DNA from: Symbiodinium natans
Taxonomy: Eukaryota; Sar; Dinophyceae; Suessiales; Symbiodiniaceae
Assembly (NCBI GenBank): GCA_905221605.1
Contig: CAJNDS010000336.1
Location: forward strand, 322,501 to 352,500
Reading direction: 5' to 3'
DNA length: 30,000 nt
Positions 8,969-17,257 of the stretch are shown piece by piece (position 1 is the stretch's first letter; the number at the start of each line of letters is the position of its first letter). Under the pieces are notes generated by a model. It did not search any database, was not told the origin of the DNA, and worked only from the letters and a program-made list of their open reading frames with translations. The translations under genes and the position numbers were made by a program.

Positions 8969-9900
8969 GCAAGAACCTCACTCTTCGGCATGATCTCTTC
9001 TTCTATCCAGGCACCTGCCTTCAAAAGACCATCCTTTTCTTCTTGGACCTTTTCAAGCGCAGCAGGCTGGGAAGTCCATTCCCTTCTATCCAACAGCCGA
9101 TGGACGTAACCAGGGATTCGGATGCGGCGCATACCAGACTCAAACATCAGGAGATCGAGCGGTAGTGGCGGCCGAACGTCCTTAACCCTGTGAAGTTGAG
9201 GAAAAGTGGGCACACATGGCAACGCTGGTGCAACACATGCTTTCGCATAAGGAAACAAAGATGCCAAAATTGCTCTGGCCATGGCCTCAGGGTAAACGGC
9301 TGAGCGTCTTGAGTCAGAACCTTCAACGGTATCGTGCTTGAAGTGCTTAGGATGTGAACACTGATAAGCCGCAAAGTCATGTGCCAAACGCTTACTACTA
9401 GTCAATATCTTCCAAGGCTTCAGCATTGGGCCACCTCTGGAAGACACAAGTCCGAAAGCGCATCCGTGGAACCCAACGGTGAGAAGATTGAACTGGTCAA
9501 CAAAAGCAATGATCTCAGGCAAAGACCAACCAGCAGCGTCTCTTGGCCACTCGAAACTTACTTCACCCCCCTGAAGTATGACTAATGCAGCAACCCGGAT
9601 GAATTGCAACAACAGCTTCCGGGATTTCTCCCTTTCGGCGGTAAGCTTTTCAAGGTATCCCGGCTTAGTGGCCAGGTTCATGCGGGACCACGCTGACCAA
9701 GGTCCACATTCAAGGGATCCATGGATGCAGCAACCAGGAGTTGCACTGACTTGGTGGATGAGCTGATCGATGGCCAAGGGATCCTCGAGATTGATGCTTT
9801 CACGGCACAACCGAACCACTTGAACACCCAGTTCTGGACCAAGGTGCCCAATCATGGAATCCGGAGCGCAGCAAAACTCATAAAGTACCAATGCACCAGG
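8926..9900 (-). CDS. Copia pol segment: methyltransferase-like Rossmann domain and RT N-terminal linker
   Basis: This segment continues the integrase frame after the TAG at 9901. Counting from the codon at 9891, residues 1-190 look like a degenerate DNA methyltransferase-type Rossmann fold: LYEFCCAPDSMIG near the start (SAM-loop-like), HGSLECGPWSAWSRMN (57-72, like the PC..S motif with C62), EVSFEWPRDAAGW (110-122, like the EN-type motif), and RGGPMLKPWKILTSS with CSHPKHFKH (152-186). Residues 200-315 are the usual Copia linker before RT, ending EVLAWARR. The lack of a clear FxGxG loop suggests altered or lost catalysis. Capture of cytosine methyltransferases by eukaryotic retrotransposons, including dinoflagellate ones, has been reported; the match here is only by motif. 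Confidence 0.6.
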   Translation of the reverse strand, partial: PGALVLYEFCCAPDSMIGHLGPELGVQVVRLCRESINLEDPLAIDQLIHQVSATPGCCIHGSLECGPWSAWSRMNLATKPGYLEKLTAEREKSRKLLLQFIRVAALVILQGGEVSFEWPRDAAGWSLPEIIAFVDQFNLLTVGFHGCAFGLVSSRGGPMLKPWKILTSSKRLAHDFAAYQCSHPKHFKHDTVEGSDSRRSAVYPEAMARAILASLFPYAKACVAPALPCVPTFPQLHRVKDVRPPLPLDLLMFESGMRRIRIPGYVHRLLDRREWTSQPAALEKVQEEKDGLLKAGAWIEEEIMPKSEVLAWARRTSNVIHSET

Positions 9901-12900
9901 CTACTGATGCCGACAGGCAGGCAAAGCTCCAACACCGGGGAGTGCTTCATCATCTTCGGGAATGGAAGGTTCGTATTCCGGCGTCCTGAGGAAGTCTAGC
10001 TCTGACTCAGAATCTCTTCCTGTAGACCTACCCAAAGCAGCAAGTTCCACTTCAACTGCTTCTTCATCGGCTGGGTCGATCTCAGGCGGAAGATCAGGCA
10101 AACCAAGATGCTCGAAAGACAAGAGCCTCTCGTGATCCTCAAAAGGTTGAGACGAAGTTTTGGCCTCGTCCCCGAACGCCTTTTCAAAACGAGCAACACA
10201 TTCAGGATTGTGGTCGGAACGGTCTCTTTCACAGGCAGTACAGCCTGGAGTAGGGCCAAGCTTCAGAAATCTTGAATAGGTGATGTAGATCCTTCGGGCC
10301 TTTTTCTTGATGTTGGCTTGGTCGCCTGAGAAAGGCAGAGGAAGAGGATCTGGTATTGCGAAGTCTTCTCCTCCACAAAGTTGCAGCGTGTGTTCGGCTG
10401 CGTTTTTGAGGGGAAACACTGGATCGCCAGAGCGCACATACAGTTCTGCTTCAGGAACAGATATTTCCTCTTCCCAAGAACCAAGTTTGAATCGAACTTT
10501 GGCTAAATCCAGCACGTATACAACCGACCTATACAAGAACCCAGGCTCCAATCTCCATCCGGCAAACAACCCTGGCTTGGCATTAGGACCAAACTTGCTA
10601 TCTGCTCGTGCCCGATAGAAAACAAGTTGGCCTAAGATTAATTCCCGAGGCGGGACGTCTTCGGCATCGAAGCGCGCAACTGCAAAGTCCCATCGTGAGA
10701 GATCAGATTCGAGAGGAGCAGGATGCGAAAGGTTCATCGCCATTGACCCGTAGCGGCAAGCCACTGTCCACAACTCAGGTCTGACAGCAAACCCTGCTTC
10801 AAGAAAAGATGACCTGACTCCTTCTTGGAAAGACCGAATTTCACGCTCAAGTTGAGAATTGCGAGGAAACCGGTTCGGCAGTGAAGGCATGTGTAACCAG
10901 CCCAAGGTTTCTGCAGCAAGCTTGAATTCATCTGCTGCATCAGAAACCAGCGATACCGGTTTGCTGCACACTTTCCTCCCAACAAAACGCTTGAGGCATG
11001 TCAAGATGGAATCAGTTGAACGATCTGTGGCAGGGTAAGCAGCAAACAATCCTGTGAAGCGATCTCGAAGGCACAACACCACATACTCTCTTCCGGGAGC
11101 ATTGGAGTCACTAGGTGACTTGAACACATGGATGTGATCAGCTGCAATAACCTCTCCAAACTCCGAAGCTTCAAGCAACGCGGGCTCAGAATCCTCATCA
11201 CGAGGCTTGCGGCGCACCCTTCGGGATAAGAGTTTGGATCGATTGCACACATCGCAGAACGGGTTCTTTGGGAAATGGAATAAGCGATGCTTCACGCTCA
11301 CAGCTTCATCTCTCAATTTGCGAACTCGATCGCTGACATGGGCATCGTCGACAATGGGAACTCCCGGCGAACTCACATCTAAAGGCTTGTCCCCTTCAGG
11401 AAGCGCAGATGCAGCTGGACCATCAGGGTTTGCCTCGACAAGATGTTCCTTGGGCAGCCCCCCTGACGAAGAGGAAGGCACTTCGAACGACTCAATCTCT
11501 GCTGGAATGACATCAACCAGCGGGTGACTGTCCAAAGGAAATCCAACTCCTATGAGAGCATCTAAGACATCAAGCTCAAGAGAAGCTGGATCTTTTGCTG
11601 CGTACAAGATCATCACCAGCCGATCACCAGTCCAAGGTTGCGTGGCATGTAGTCGATTTTTGGCAGAGAACTGGATAACCCCTTTCTTGAAACTCAAAAT
11701 CTTGCCAATTTGCGAAACGCTTGGAAAAGGACATTTGTCTCTTCCTGCAGCATCTTCAATCCAAACACCACCACCGGTAAAGCCTCCTAACGAAATGACA
11801 ACATTGTCAATCCCAGCATTATGGGAATCCTTGTGAGGATCTGCGGACACATTGTGCAGCAAATTGATGGTGGTGTAAACATGCCCAGGGGCTTTGCGCT
11901 GCGCAAATTGGTTCAATGCACGAGTCACGAAAGGGTACTCCTTCGTAGACTTCAAAAGACCGACCACACCACCTCGACGGAAGCAGCCAACTGCAAAGGA
12001 CGAGTCATTGCTCGGCTCAATCCCTCGGGGTGCTGAACCACGCTTCACAAGTCCAAAGATCTTACGAACTTGATTGGGCTGAATATCACCACGCTTTGTT
12101 AGGAGGTCTTTGGCATACTCTTCAGCTGGATCATGGGCAAAGGGGGTCGAAGGCTCTCGGCTTTCCTCACCAGACCCTTCAAGAGAATCAGCTGATGCAG
12201 CCACGCCGTGGACAAACTGAACTTTGCTGGTGGAAATAGGCACATGCTCATCTATGCGCGTTGCATAAAACCTGGCCTCCTCAGCGCAATCAATCCGAAG
12301 CTTAGACAAGTCATGCACAAAGAAAGGAAGGGAACCAGGTAACCATATGAAGGCCTTCCCGGATTCAACATCCAAACCGGTGCTCCGAACAACTGGACAG
12401 TTGTCCAACATGTAGTGGTTGGCGATAGGCATATTGTCGGATGCAAATCCCAAACTCTGAGAGCCAGGCTGAGGTCCACCTCCTGTGTGGAACGTAACAG
12501 GGCTCGCTGAGTGCGCAAGAAACGACCTGTATGACTCCGACGGAATTCCCTGGTCTGCCAGCGCTCGCGCCGATCCAAGATGCCGGCCAGCAGCTGTGTC
12601 GGCAGCCCATTCAACGCTGAAAGCGTTGCTCCCAGGAATGTTGCACATGCTTGAGGCAGCCATCATTGCCACGACTGCTTTTGCAACAGCTCCTGGGGAC
12701 TTGGGCTTGGAAGCGGCGGCCTTAGGCTTAGACTTAGGGTCAACCTTAGGGGTCTTATCAGGGGCGTGGCTGTACTTGCAATTCTCTCCATGCATGCAAC
12801 CAGACGACATTCTGAAGAAAATGCAAGGTGTCTTGGCTTTTTCTGCATCTGACATGCCTTTTGCTTTCGCTTTAGCTTTCGTCTTAGGCTTGGGACTTGG

Positions 12901-13536
12901 TGCGGGATTCGCAGGTACTGGAGCCTTCGGTGGAGGTCCAGTGGACACTGGGGCAGGAGTCTTGGCCTTTGGGGAACTCCGGGATGCCTCCTTAGTCTCT
13001 GCAGGAACTCCCTTTGTCTTTGCCTGCGGAGCGGCAATTTGCAAAGACTTCATCACTGAGTGAGAGTTTGCATCTTCTCGCTCTTGAACAAGGATATCTT
13101 GTATTTTGTTCCATAAGTAATCCCACTCACGACGACGGGATTCTGGCGCAGAGTCTCTGATATCCTCGATGACGCGTTCCAACTTTCGAATATGCTTCAC
13201 CCGGTGGAAAAGCCATTCGCCAGTGAGGCGATCATCTGGCCTCTGTCCGACCGGTATGGCACACAGAACAGTCCTTACGGGTTGCACAAAGTCTCGGAGA
13301 TCTCGCATGGAGTTTCCCCCGATTTCAACCTGGAACAACGTCGAAGCAGTCAGCACAGTACCTCGAACACGGTCGATGCTGAAATGACGAGCAAGAAGGG
13401 CAAGCATGTATCGACCTTTCGGCTGGGACCGCGCTTGGCCGCACAACTCAACATAGGCAATTACCTCTTGCTCCAACTCAGTCACTTGCTTCAAGACACG
13501 CAAGGACGCAAGGAAGTCATCTCTCCAGCAATCCAA
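9901..13536 (-). CDS. Copia Gag C-terminus, CCCH finger, protease, dioxygenase-like domain, integrase
   Basis: Open for 1211 codons; position 13536 is not a true start, because the frame joins Gag upstream. Residues 1-165 are helical Gag. Residues 165-285 are a Lys/Ala/Pro-rich linker with a CCCH finger at C238, C247, C253, H257 (spacing 8-5-3). The protease motif is WAADTAAGRHL with D313 (DTA instead of DSG/DTG). Residues about 545-650 resemble a 2OG-Fe(II) dioxygenase: H568 and D570, LGGFTGGGVWIED, H630 and R639. Integrase: H750, H754, C761, C764 zinc site, D800, D866 and E897 or E899. Near 1099-1113 a C-x2-C-x6-H-x3-C cluster follows. The frame ends at TAG (9901-9903) and continues open in the same frame. 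Confidence 0.88.
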   Translation of the reverse strand: MDCWRDDFLASLRVLKQVTELEQEVIAYVELCGQARSQPKGRYMLALLARHFSIDRVRGTVLTASTLFQVEIGGNSMRDLRDFVQPVRTVLCAIPVGQRPDDRLTGEWLFHRVKHIRKLERVIEDIRDSAPESRRREWDYLWNKIQDILVQEREDANSHSVMKSLQIAAPQAKTKGVPAETKEASRSSPKAKTPAPVSTGPPPKAPVPANPAPSPKPKTKAKAKAKGMSDAEKAKTPCIFFRMSSGCMHGENCKYSHAPDKTPKVDPKSKPKAAASKPKSPGAVAKAVVAMMAASSMCNIPGSNAFSVEWAADTAAGRHLGSARALADQGIPSESYRSFLAHSASPVTFHTGGGPQPGSQSLGFASDNMPIANHYMLDNCPVVRSTGLDVESGKAFIWLPGSLPFFVHDLSKLRIDCAEEARFYATRIDEHVPISTSKVQFVHGVAASADSLEGSGEESREPSTPFAHDPAEEYAKDLLTKRGDIQPNQVRKIFGLVKRGSAPRGIEPSNDSSFAVGCFRRGGVVGLLKSTKEYPFVTRALNQFAQRKAPGHVYTTINLLHNVSADPHKDSHNAGIDNVVISLGGFTGGGVWIEDAAGRDKCPFPSVSQIGKILSFKKGVIQFSAKNRLHATQPWTGDRLVMILYAAKDPASLELDVLDALIGVGFPLDSHPLVDVIPAEIESFEVPSSSSGGLPKEHLVEANPDGPAASALPEGDKPLDVSSPGVPIVDDAHVSDRVRKLRDEAVSVKHRLFHFPKNPFCDVCNRSKLLSRRVRRKPRDEDSEPALLEASEFGEVIAADHIHVFKSPSDSNAPGREYVVLCLRDRFTGLFAAYPATDRSTDSILTCLKRFVGRKVCSKPVSLVSDAADEFKLAAETLGWLHMPSLPNRFPRNSQLEREIRSFQEGVRSSFLEAGFAVRPELWTVACRYGSMAMNLSHPAPLESDLSRWDFAVARFDAEDVPPRELILGQLVFYRARADSKFGPNAKPGLFAGWRLEPGFLYRSVVYVLDLAKVRFKLGSWEEEISVPEAELYVRSGDPVFPLKNAAEHTLQLCGGEDFAIPDPLPLPFSGDQANIKKKARRIYITYSRFLKLGPTPGCTACERDRSDHNPECVARFEKAFGDEAKTSSQPFEDHERLLSFEHLGLPDLPPEIDPADEEAVEVELAALGRSTGRDSESELDFLRTPEYEPSIPEDDEALPGVGALPACRHQ
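11587..11904 (-). other. Dioxygenase-like (TET/JBP-like) domain in Copia pol
   Basis: This marks the dioxygenase-like region (residues about 545-650 of the frame that ends at 9901). The two-His-one-Asp iron site is present (H568, D570, H630) with a downstream Arg (R639) that would bind 2-oxoglutarate. NLLHN...HKDSHN and GGFTGGGVWIED resemble the TET/JBP and related prolyl-hydroxylase-like core. Dinoflagellate DNA is rich in 5-hydroxymethyluracil, so DNA or RNA oxidation is a possible activity; that is inference. Confidence 0.65.
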
Positions 13537-14420
13537 GCGTCAAGGCGAGGGAGAAAACCAGATTCAGTAAGGTCTTCTTTTTCAGCTGTGAAAGACTGAG
13601 ACAGCCATTCAACGACCAAACCTTCTCCCGACATATCAAGCTTGGCAATTTGGACCAACAACGCGTTTTTCCAGGCTCGGAAACCAGCAGCGTCAGAAGG
13701 AACCGGTTCAAGCTTGAGATGCAACAAAGCTCGGTTGTCAACAATGTGCTTCTCTTGCCTCTCTGGCTCTCCGATCTCATGAACAGGAGATGCATCATTG
13801 CATCCTTGATCCGTGCCATTTCTTTGGGCAAGCAGTTGCTGGACGACATCAATCAACTGGTCAACACGAGGGTCGGTAACGGTTGCAGGAGGGCAAGGGG
13901 GTGACTCATTGACAACTTGCGGCAATGAAGGTGCACCATTATTGTCCCCATCCGAACCGATATGTACCCAACTAGAACCACCAGAACAGGCACTTGGTGC
14001 AATTGCAGATGGCACATCTCGCTGGCGAGGTGCAGGCTTTGGAGGTGAAGACCCAGGACTCGTGGCGCTTAAAGCAGCCTGACGAAGTCTCTGAATCTCA
14101 CGGTCTTTGACTTGCAACTCAACACGTAGCTGGGTGTTTTGGAAGTTCAGCAAGTTGTTATCACCCCGGCAGCTGGTTAGGGCGGCTTCAAGCTCTTGGC
14201 ACCCTGCACGAGCAACCTGAAGTTCAGCTTCGACTTTGCTTAGCTCAGCCTTAGCTACGGACAGCTGTTCTTCCAAGATTCGACCCTGTTGAAGGATCTC
14301 ATCATAACGATGTTCATATTGTTGCAACTGCTCACGCATTTGCTCAACGGTGGCTTCAACCAAACCTCTAGCCTCATTCTCAACCTGTTCTAGCCTTACA
14401 GCATGTAACCTGTTCAGCAT
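13491..14420 (-). CDS. Copia Gag, coiled-coil and capsid-like part
   Basis: About 309 residues. Residues 8-105 form a long coiled coil (EQMREQLQQYEHRYDEILQQ and LQVKDREIQRLRQ). A Pro/Ser-rich spacer follows, then a helical region (LLHLKLEPVPSDAAGFRAW, LVVEWLSQSF) typical of Copia capsid. Both ends meet small duplications that shift the frame: 9-bp repeats 25 bp apart on the 5' side and an 8-bp tandem repeat on the 3' side. Gag would assemble the particle and bind RNA through the downstream CCCH finger. Confidence 0.8.
   Translation of the reverse strand: MLNRLHAVRLEQVENEARGLVEATVEQMREQLQQYEHRYDEILQQGRILEEQLSVAKAELSKVEAELQVARAGCQELEAALTSCRGDNNLLNFQNTQLRVELQVKDREIQRLRQAALSATSPGSSPPKPAPRQRDVPSAIAPSACSGGSSWVHIGSDGDNNGAPSLPQVVNESPPCPPATVTDPRVDQLIDVVQQLLAQRNGTDQGCNDASPVHEIGEPERQEKHIVDNRALLHLKLEPVPSDAAGFRAWKNALLVQIAKLDMSGEGLVVEWLSQSFTAEKEDLTESGFLPRLDAWIAGEMTSLRPCVS
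13498..13513. repeat. 8-bp tandem duplication that shifts gag back
   Basis: ACGCAAGG is repeated head to tail at 13498-13505 and 13506-13513. One extra 8-bp copy explains the second Gag frame change, back to the frame used by the CCCH finger and pol. Confidence 0.8.
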
Positions 14421-14751
14421 GATCAGCTACTTGCTGCGCTGCTTGGGCTGCAGCCAAACGTTGGGCATCCAGAACTTCTTGTGGGGACGCTCCTACGTTC
14501 AGGATGTTCTGCGTGTATGAGGCTTGAGCAGTTAGATTGGGGTAAGGGTCTGAGTGCTCACGAGATCTGCGAGGGGGGGCTGACAAGGCTCGTCTAGTCA
14601 GAGGAGGGGACCTTTCACGGAGCTCAACGGCAGAACTACTCGTAACCCAACCACTATCTGAACCGATACCACCCGGCAATGCCATGGCTGAGGCACTTGA
14701 CAAATCAAGCACCGAGCTAGCTTGGTTGCTCGGGTCTGAGGGGGAAGACAT
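14380..14751 (-). CDS. Copia Gag N-terminal part
   Basis: Starts at the ATG at 14751 (MSSPSDPSNQ) and runs 123 residues. The first 85 residues are Ser/Pro-rich and disordered in style, then an Ala/Gln-rich helix (AQRLAAAQAAQQVADHAEQ) leads into the Gag coiled coil. The frame then leaves it and ends at 14380, because of a 25-bp insertion between two copies of AACCTGTTC. It lies 142 bp downstream of the HAD-like ORF. Confidence 0.75.
   Translation of the reverse strand: MSSPSDPSNQASSVLDLSSASAMALPGGIGSDSGWVTSSSAVELRERSPPLTRRALSAPPRRSREHSDPYPNLTAQASYTQNILNVGASPQEVLDAQRLAAAQAAQQVADHAEQVTCCKARTG
14382..14415. repeat. 9-bp direct repeats 25 bp apart that break gag
   Basis: AACCTGTTC occurs at 14382-14390 and 14407-14415. 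The 25-bp offset adds one base modulo three and exactly explains the change from the N-terminal Gag frame to the coiled-coil frame. It reads as a small slippage or microhomology insertion. Confidence 0.8.
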
Positions 14752-14893
14752 TGCCTTGGGAGGTGGAAGCGCTTAGCAGCAGCTCAACGCACCCTTTCAC
14801 GCAAGTGGCAGTGCTTTGTTGGATCTGCAATCCCCTCAATGTCGCCAGAGGAGGCGCTCAGCGCCGGACAACTGGACGAACAGCCCCAGACCT

Positions 14894-16183
14894 TTAGACG
14901 TCCGGAAACCACTTCCGCACCTGACCTCTGATAGCGTCAGCACACTCCGGAAAGCTGTCAAAGGAAGGCACGGGAGCACGCGGAAAAATAGCGCGCTGTC
15001 CACGACTCCCCTTGGATCTCTTCGGAATGGCAATATGCAGAGGAATCACGTGCTCAGAGCCCGCCAGCTCGTCACAGACATCCGCAGAGTCGTCGACGTG
15101 AATGATGGGGAGCTCAACCTCCTTTGCCAGTTTCTCCAGCACTACACGCTTCCCCAACGGACCAGTGGCCTTCCTCGTAATGAAAATGAGGCAAATAGGC
15201 GATTCCCCGATCTGCGTGAAAAGAGTATCACAGGAATTCACTGTCGTCTCAACCTCGTGCCTCTTGGTGTCCTCGTGATGACAGCAACTGCAGACGAAGA
15301 ATAAACCCCCGTAGCGCGGAATCAACGAATGAAGATCGCGCAAGGCTGCCACACACTCTGAAGGAAACTCGGGCCTAGGATCCGCCCAGCTCGTTGACTT
15401 TTTGTGATATCGATCCAACACTCCGTGAAAATCCAAGCTCAAACCAAAAGAGAATCTCTCGAAAGCTGGTTCCGTAAGCTTCACCTTAACACCCTCAAAG
15501 TCCAGCACCTCTGTCTTCAGGGGATGGAAGTCAATCACACGAGGAATCCCTGTCACCTGAGGTAGCGGAGGATGCGAAGGTTCCGGCACACGAGGCGGTA
15601 CCTTAACTGGTGGAGGATGCAAAGGTTCCGGCACACAAGGCGACACCTGAGCTGGTGGAGGATGCGAAGGTTCCTTAGGCGTCCGAGGCGGAGCCTTCGG
15701 TGGAGTCTTTGGTGCCGGAATGCCTGATGACAATGAAGCTGATGGAGTTAACAAAGGCTTTGGAGTCGGCAAAGGCCTCTGAGTTGAAGAGCTTGATGAC
15801 GAAGAAGCGGGTGGAGGTGATGGAGCCGTGGTCTTCGCCTTCAGAACAGCAGTTGAAGGATGAAGTCGATGAAACGGACGAAATGGCGTAGAAGGCGGCG
15901 GAGTCTCCGGGGCCTGATCGTCAATAACGATCACTTCTGACTGCTCTTCCACAGCCTGAAAAGGAGCCGTCTTCGGACGGCGCACTACGGATCTGGTAGA
16001 GCCGTCAGGGCGACGGAAGGGAACTTCGGATGGATCTGCGAAGATGCCCAAGTCCTGATCGCGCAGAAAGATATATAGTTGATATGCTTTCCGCTTCCTC
16101 TGGGCTGCAGCGCCCCCTCGAGTGCGTCTCACGCCGAGAGACCTTGGAATACGCTCTTCCTCACGAGGAGGGTTATAGTCCAT
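14894..16183 (-). CDS. Copia first ORF: Pro-rich region and HAD-like hydrolase domain
   Basis: 429 residues from the ATG at 16183. Residues 95-215 are Pro/Ser-rich and include a 15-residue repeat. Residues about 245-385 look like a haloacid dehalogenase fold: SLDFHGVLD (nucleophile D251, with the usual second Asp replaced by H253), FFVCSCC (S299 as motif II), a Lys near GKRVVLEKL (K345 or K351) and IIHVDDSADVCDEL (D364, D365 as motif IV). HAD proteins are mostly phosphatases. The D-to-H change at the acid/base position makes ordinary phosphatase activity doubtful. It is a separate ORF upstream of gag in the same strand, within the LTRs, so it travels with the element. I know of no such ORF as a standard Copia component. 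Confidence 0.6.
   Translation of the reverse strand: MDYNPPREEERIPRSLGVRRTRGGAAAQRKRKAYQLYIFLRDQDLGIFADPSEVPFRRPDGSTRSVVRRPKTAPFQAVEEQSEVIVIDDQAPETPPPSTPFRPFHRLHPSTAVLKAKTTAPSPPPASSSSSSSTQRPLPTPKPLLTPSASLSSGIPAPKTPPKAPPRTPKEPSHPPPAQVSPCVPEPLHPPPVKVPPRVPEPSHPPLPQVTGIPRVIDFHPLKTEVLDFEGVKVKLTEPAFERFSFGLSLDFHGVLDRYHKKSTSWADPRPEFPSECVAALRDLHSLIPRYGGLFFVCSCCHHEDTKRHEVETTVNSCDTLFTQIGESPICLIFITRKATGPLGKRVVLEKLAKEVELPIIHVDDSADVCDELAGSEHVIPLHIAIPKRSKGSRGQRAIFPRAPVPSFDSFPECADAIRGQVRKWFPDV
15567..15680. repeat. 45-bp repeat, about 2.5 copies, in the HAD-like ORF
   Basis: GGAGGATGC(G/A)AAGGTTCC begins at 15567, 15612 and 15657. The 45-bp unit encodes a 15-residue Pro-rich block of the type HPPP..V.P.VPEP. 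Confidence 0.85.
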
Positions 16184-16227
16184 GGGTCCTCAATCCTAGA
16201 CCCTGGAATCTTCAGAACAAACAGAGC

Positions 16228-16245
16228 GATACGGAGCTGATAACC
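16228..16245 (-). other. Putative primer-binding site
   Basis: The minus strand directly after the 5' LTR reads GGTTATCAGCTCCGTATC. With the last T of the LTR it begins TGGTTATCAG, resembling the initiator-Met-tRNA site TGGTATCAG with one extra T. Position is right; the tRNA assignment is tentative. Confidence 0.45.
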
Positions 16246-16473
16246 AGTTGAACAGGTCAGAACCTGGCCTAAGCCTGAAAGGGGAAGGACCAGACACAAC
16301 CAGAAGAAGGGTTTAGGGACCCTCAAAGCCCTCAACCCTGCGCGCAAGCCGCACCTCATGCGGCCTTTTTGCTTGAGCCTTGAGCCAAAAGTCAGAAGGT
16401 AAGCCATCCTGATCTGCATAACATGACTATACATACATCACTTTACAGGAAGGAAGCTCGTGATTCTTCAACT
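16246..16473 (-). repeat. 5' LTR (228 bp)
   Basis: Same ends and length as the left copy, two differences by eye. Transcription of the element should start within it, on the minus strand. Confidence 0.93.
16379..16390 (-). other. Spliced-leader 3'-end match in the 5' LTR
   Basis: The same TTTTGGCTCAAG 12-mer as in the other LTR, in the sense orientation, followed by the overlapping GGCTCAAG. Confidence 0.65.
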
Positions 16474-16478
16474 AAGAA
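16474..16478. repeat. Right target-site duplication of the Copia element (AAGAA)
   Basis: Direct match to 6702-6706, next to the terminal ACT of the right LTR. Confidence 0.85.
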
Positions 16479-16517
16479 CCCCCGAAAATTTACCTGCACC
16501 CGGTAGCCTCAGATCAT

Positions 16518-16529
16518 CACACACACACC

Positions 16530-16572
<43 letters not shown>
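16518..16572. repeat. CA microsatellite
   Basis: About 55 bp of CA dinucleotides with one CCCC interruption, 40 bp outside the Copia right end. Confidence 0.95.
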
Positions 16573-16574
<2 letters not shown>

Positions 16575-16619
16575 GGGCCCCCCGGATGCTTTTTAAACGT
16601 CAAGCCCTTAGCCTGACCC

Positions 16620-16776
16620 CCTACCCACAAAACCTAAAGAACCTAAGAAACCTAAGAACCCTAAAAACCTAAGAACCCTTGAAACCCTAAAAGCCCACCC
16701 CCCCCCCCCAAAAAAAAAAAAATAATAATAATAATAACAATAATTAATAAATAAATAAAGAACGACACCCTGTAAC
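16620..16776. repeat. Degenerate AACCTAAG repeats, C/A homopolymers and TAA microsatellite
   Basis: Degenerate telomere-like units (AACCTAAGAA types) to about 16690, then a C run, an A run, TAATAATAA and AAATAAATA to 16760. No gene seen. The start of the repeat-rich half. Confidence 0.8.
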
Positions 16777-16829
16777 CCTGACAACTGTGCCTTCGCCTCA
16801 GGCTCCGCCTCCTCCTGCTGTGCTGCGAC
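16777..16829 (-). CDS. Candidate exon, Gln/Glu/Ala-rich
   Basis: Sense reading VAAQQEEAEPEAKAQLS, open in one frame for more than 100 codons around it. The 3' splice site is AGCCAAGCCAG|G, the 5' site TCAGG|GTTACAG. Composition resembles the other islands to the right, so it may be the most downstream exon of gene B in the window. Function unknown. Confidence 0.4.
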
Positions 16830-17021
16830 CTGGCTTGGCTCCCGGGCACCCGAATGACCGAATCTAAGACCAACAAAAACCCTAAACCCTAAACCCCAAA
16901 CCCTAAACCCTAAACCCCAAACCCTAAACCCCAAACCCTAAACCCCAAACCCTAAACCCCAAACCCCAAACCCTAAACCCTAAACCCTAAACCCCAAACC
17001 ACCCTAAACCCTAGACCCTAG

Positions 17022-17060
17022 ACCCCTCTCCAGCCCAAGCCTTTCGCCCCTTCAACTCCT
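17022..17060 (-). CDS. Candidate micro-exon
   Basis: Sense reading ELKGRKAWAGE between GTGTTAG|G and a GTCTAGGG donor, in an island with CCCTAAA on its left and TTTAGGG on its right. Short, so support is weak. Confidence 0.25.
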
Positions 17061-17257
17061 AACACCCCACCTTCGAAGCCCTTGGAGGGCTTAGGGTTTA
17101 GAGGGTTTAGGGTTTCGGGTTCAGGGTTTAGGGCTTGAGGTTTAGGGTTTAGGGTTTAGGGTTTAGGGTTTAGGGTTTAGGGTTTAGGGTTTAGGGTTTA
17201 GGGTTTAGGGTTTAGGGTTTAGGGTTTAGGGTCCAGGTCTTGGGGTTTAGGGTTTAC

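Larger units (their letters stand above)
6707..16473 (-). mobile_element. Ty1/Copia-type LTR retrotransposon with accessory enzyme domains
   Basis: A full-length element of about 9.77 kb: 228-bp LTRs at both ends, AAGAA target duplication, a purine run next to the 3' LTR, and order Gag, protease, integrase, RT, RNase H. This order defines the Copia group. Three extra enzyme-like domains are present: HAD-like in a first ORF, dioxygenase-like between protease and integrase, methyltransferase-like between integrase and RT. The LTRs differ at two sites, so insertion was recent. Even so gag is split by two small duplications and pol by a TAG and a frameshift, so it probably depended on proteins made elsewhere, or some breaks are sequencing errors. 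Confidence 0.93.

Noticed and set aside
9901-9903. Programmed readthrough of the TAG between integrase and RT
   Set aside because: The context CAG TAG CCT does not match a known leaky motif, and other breaks are present, so a mutation is more likely.
13491-13536. Programmed -1 frameshift between Gag and Pol
   Set aside because: No slippery heptamer is in phase; an 8-bp tandem duplication explains the change better.
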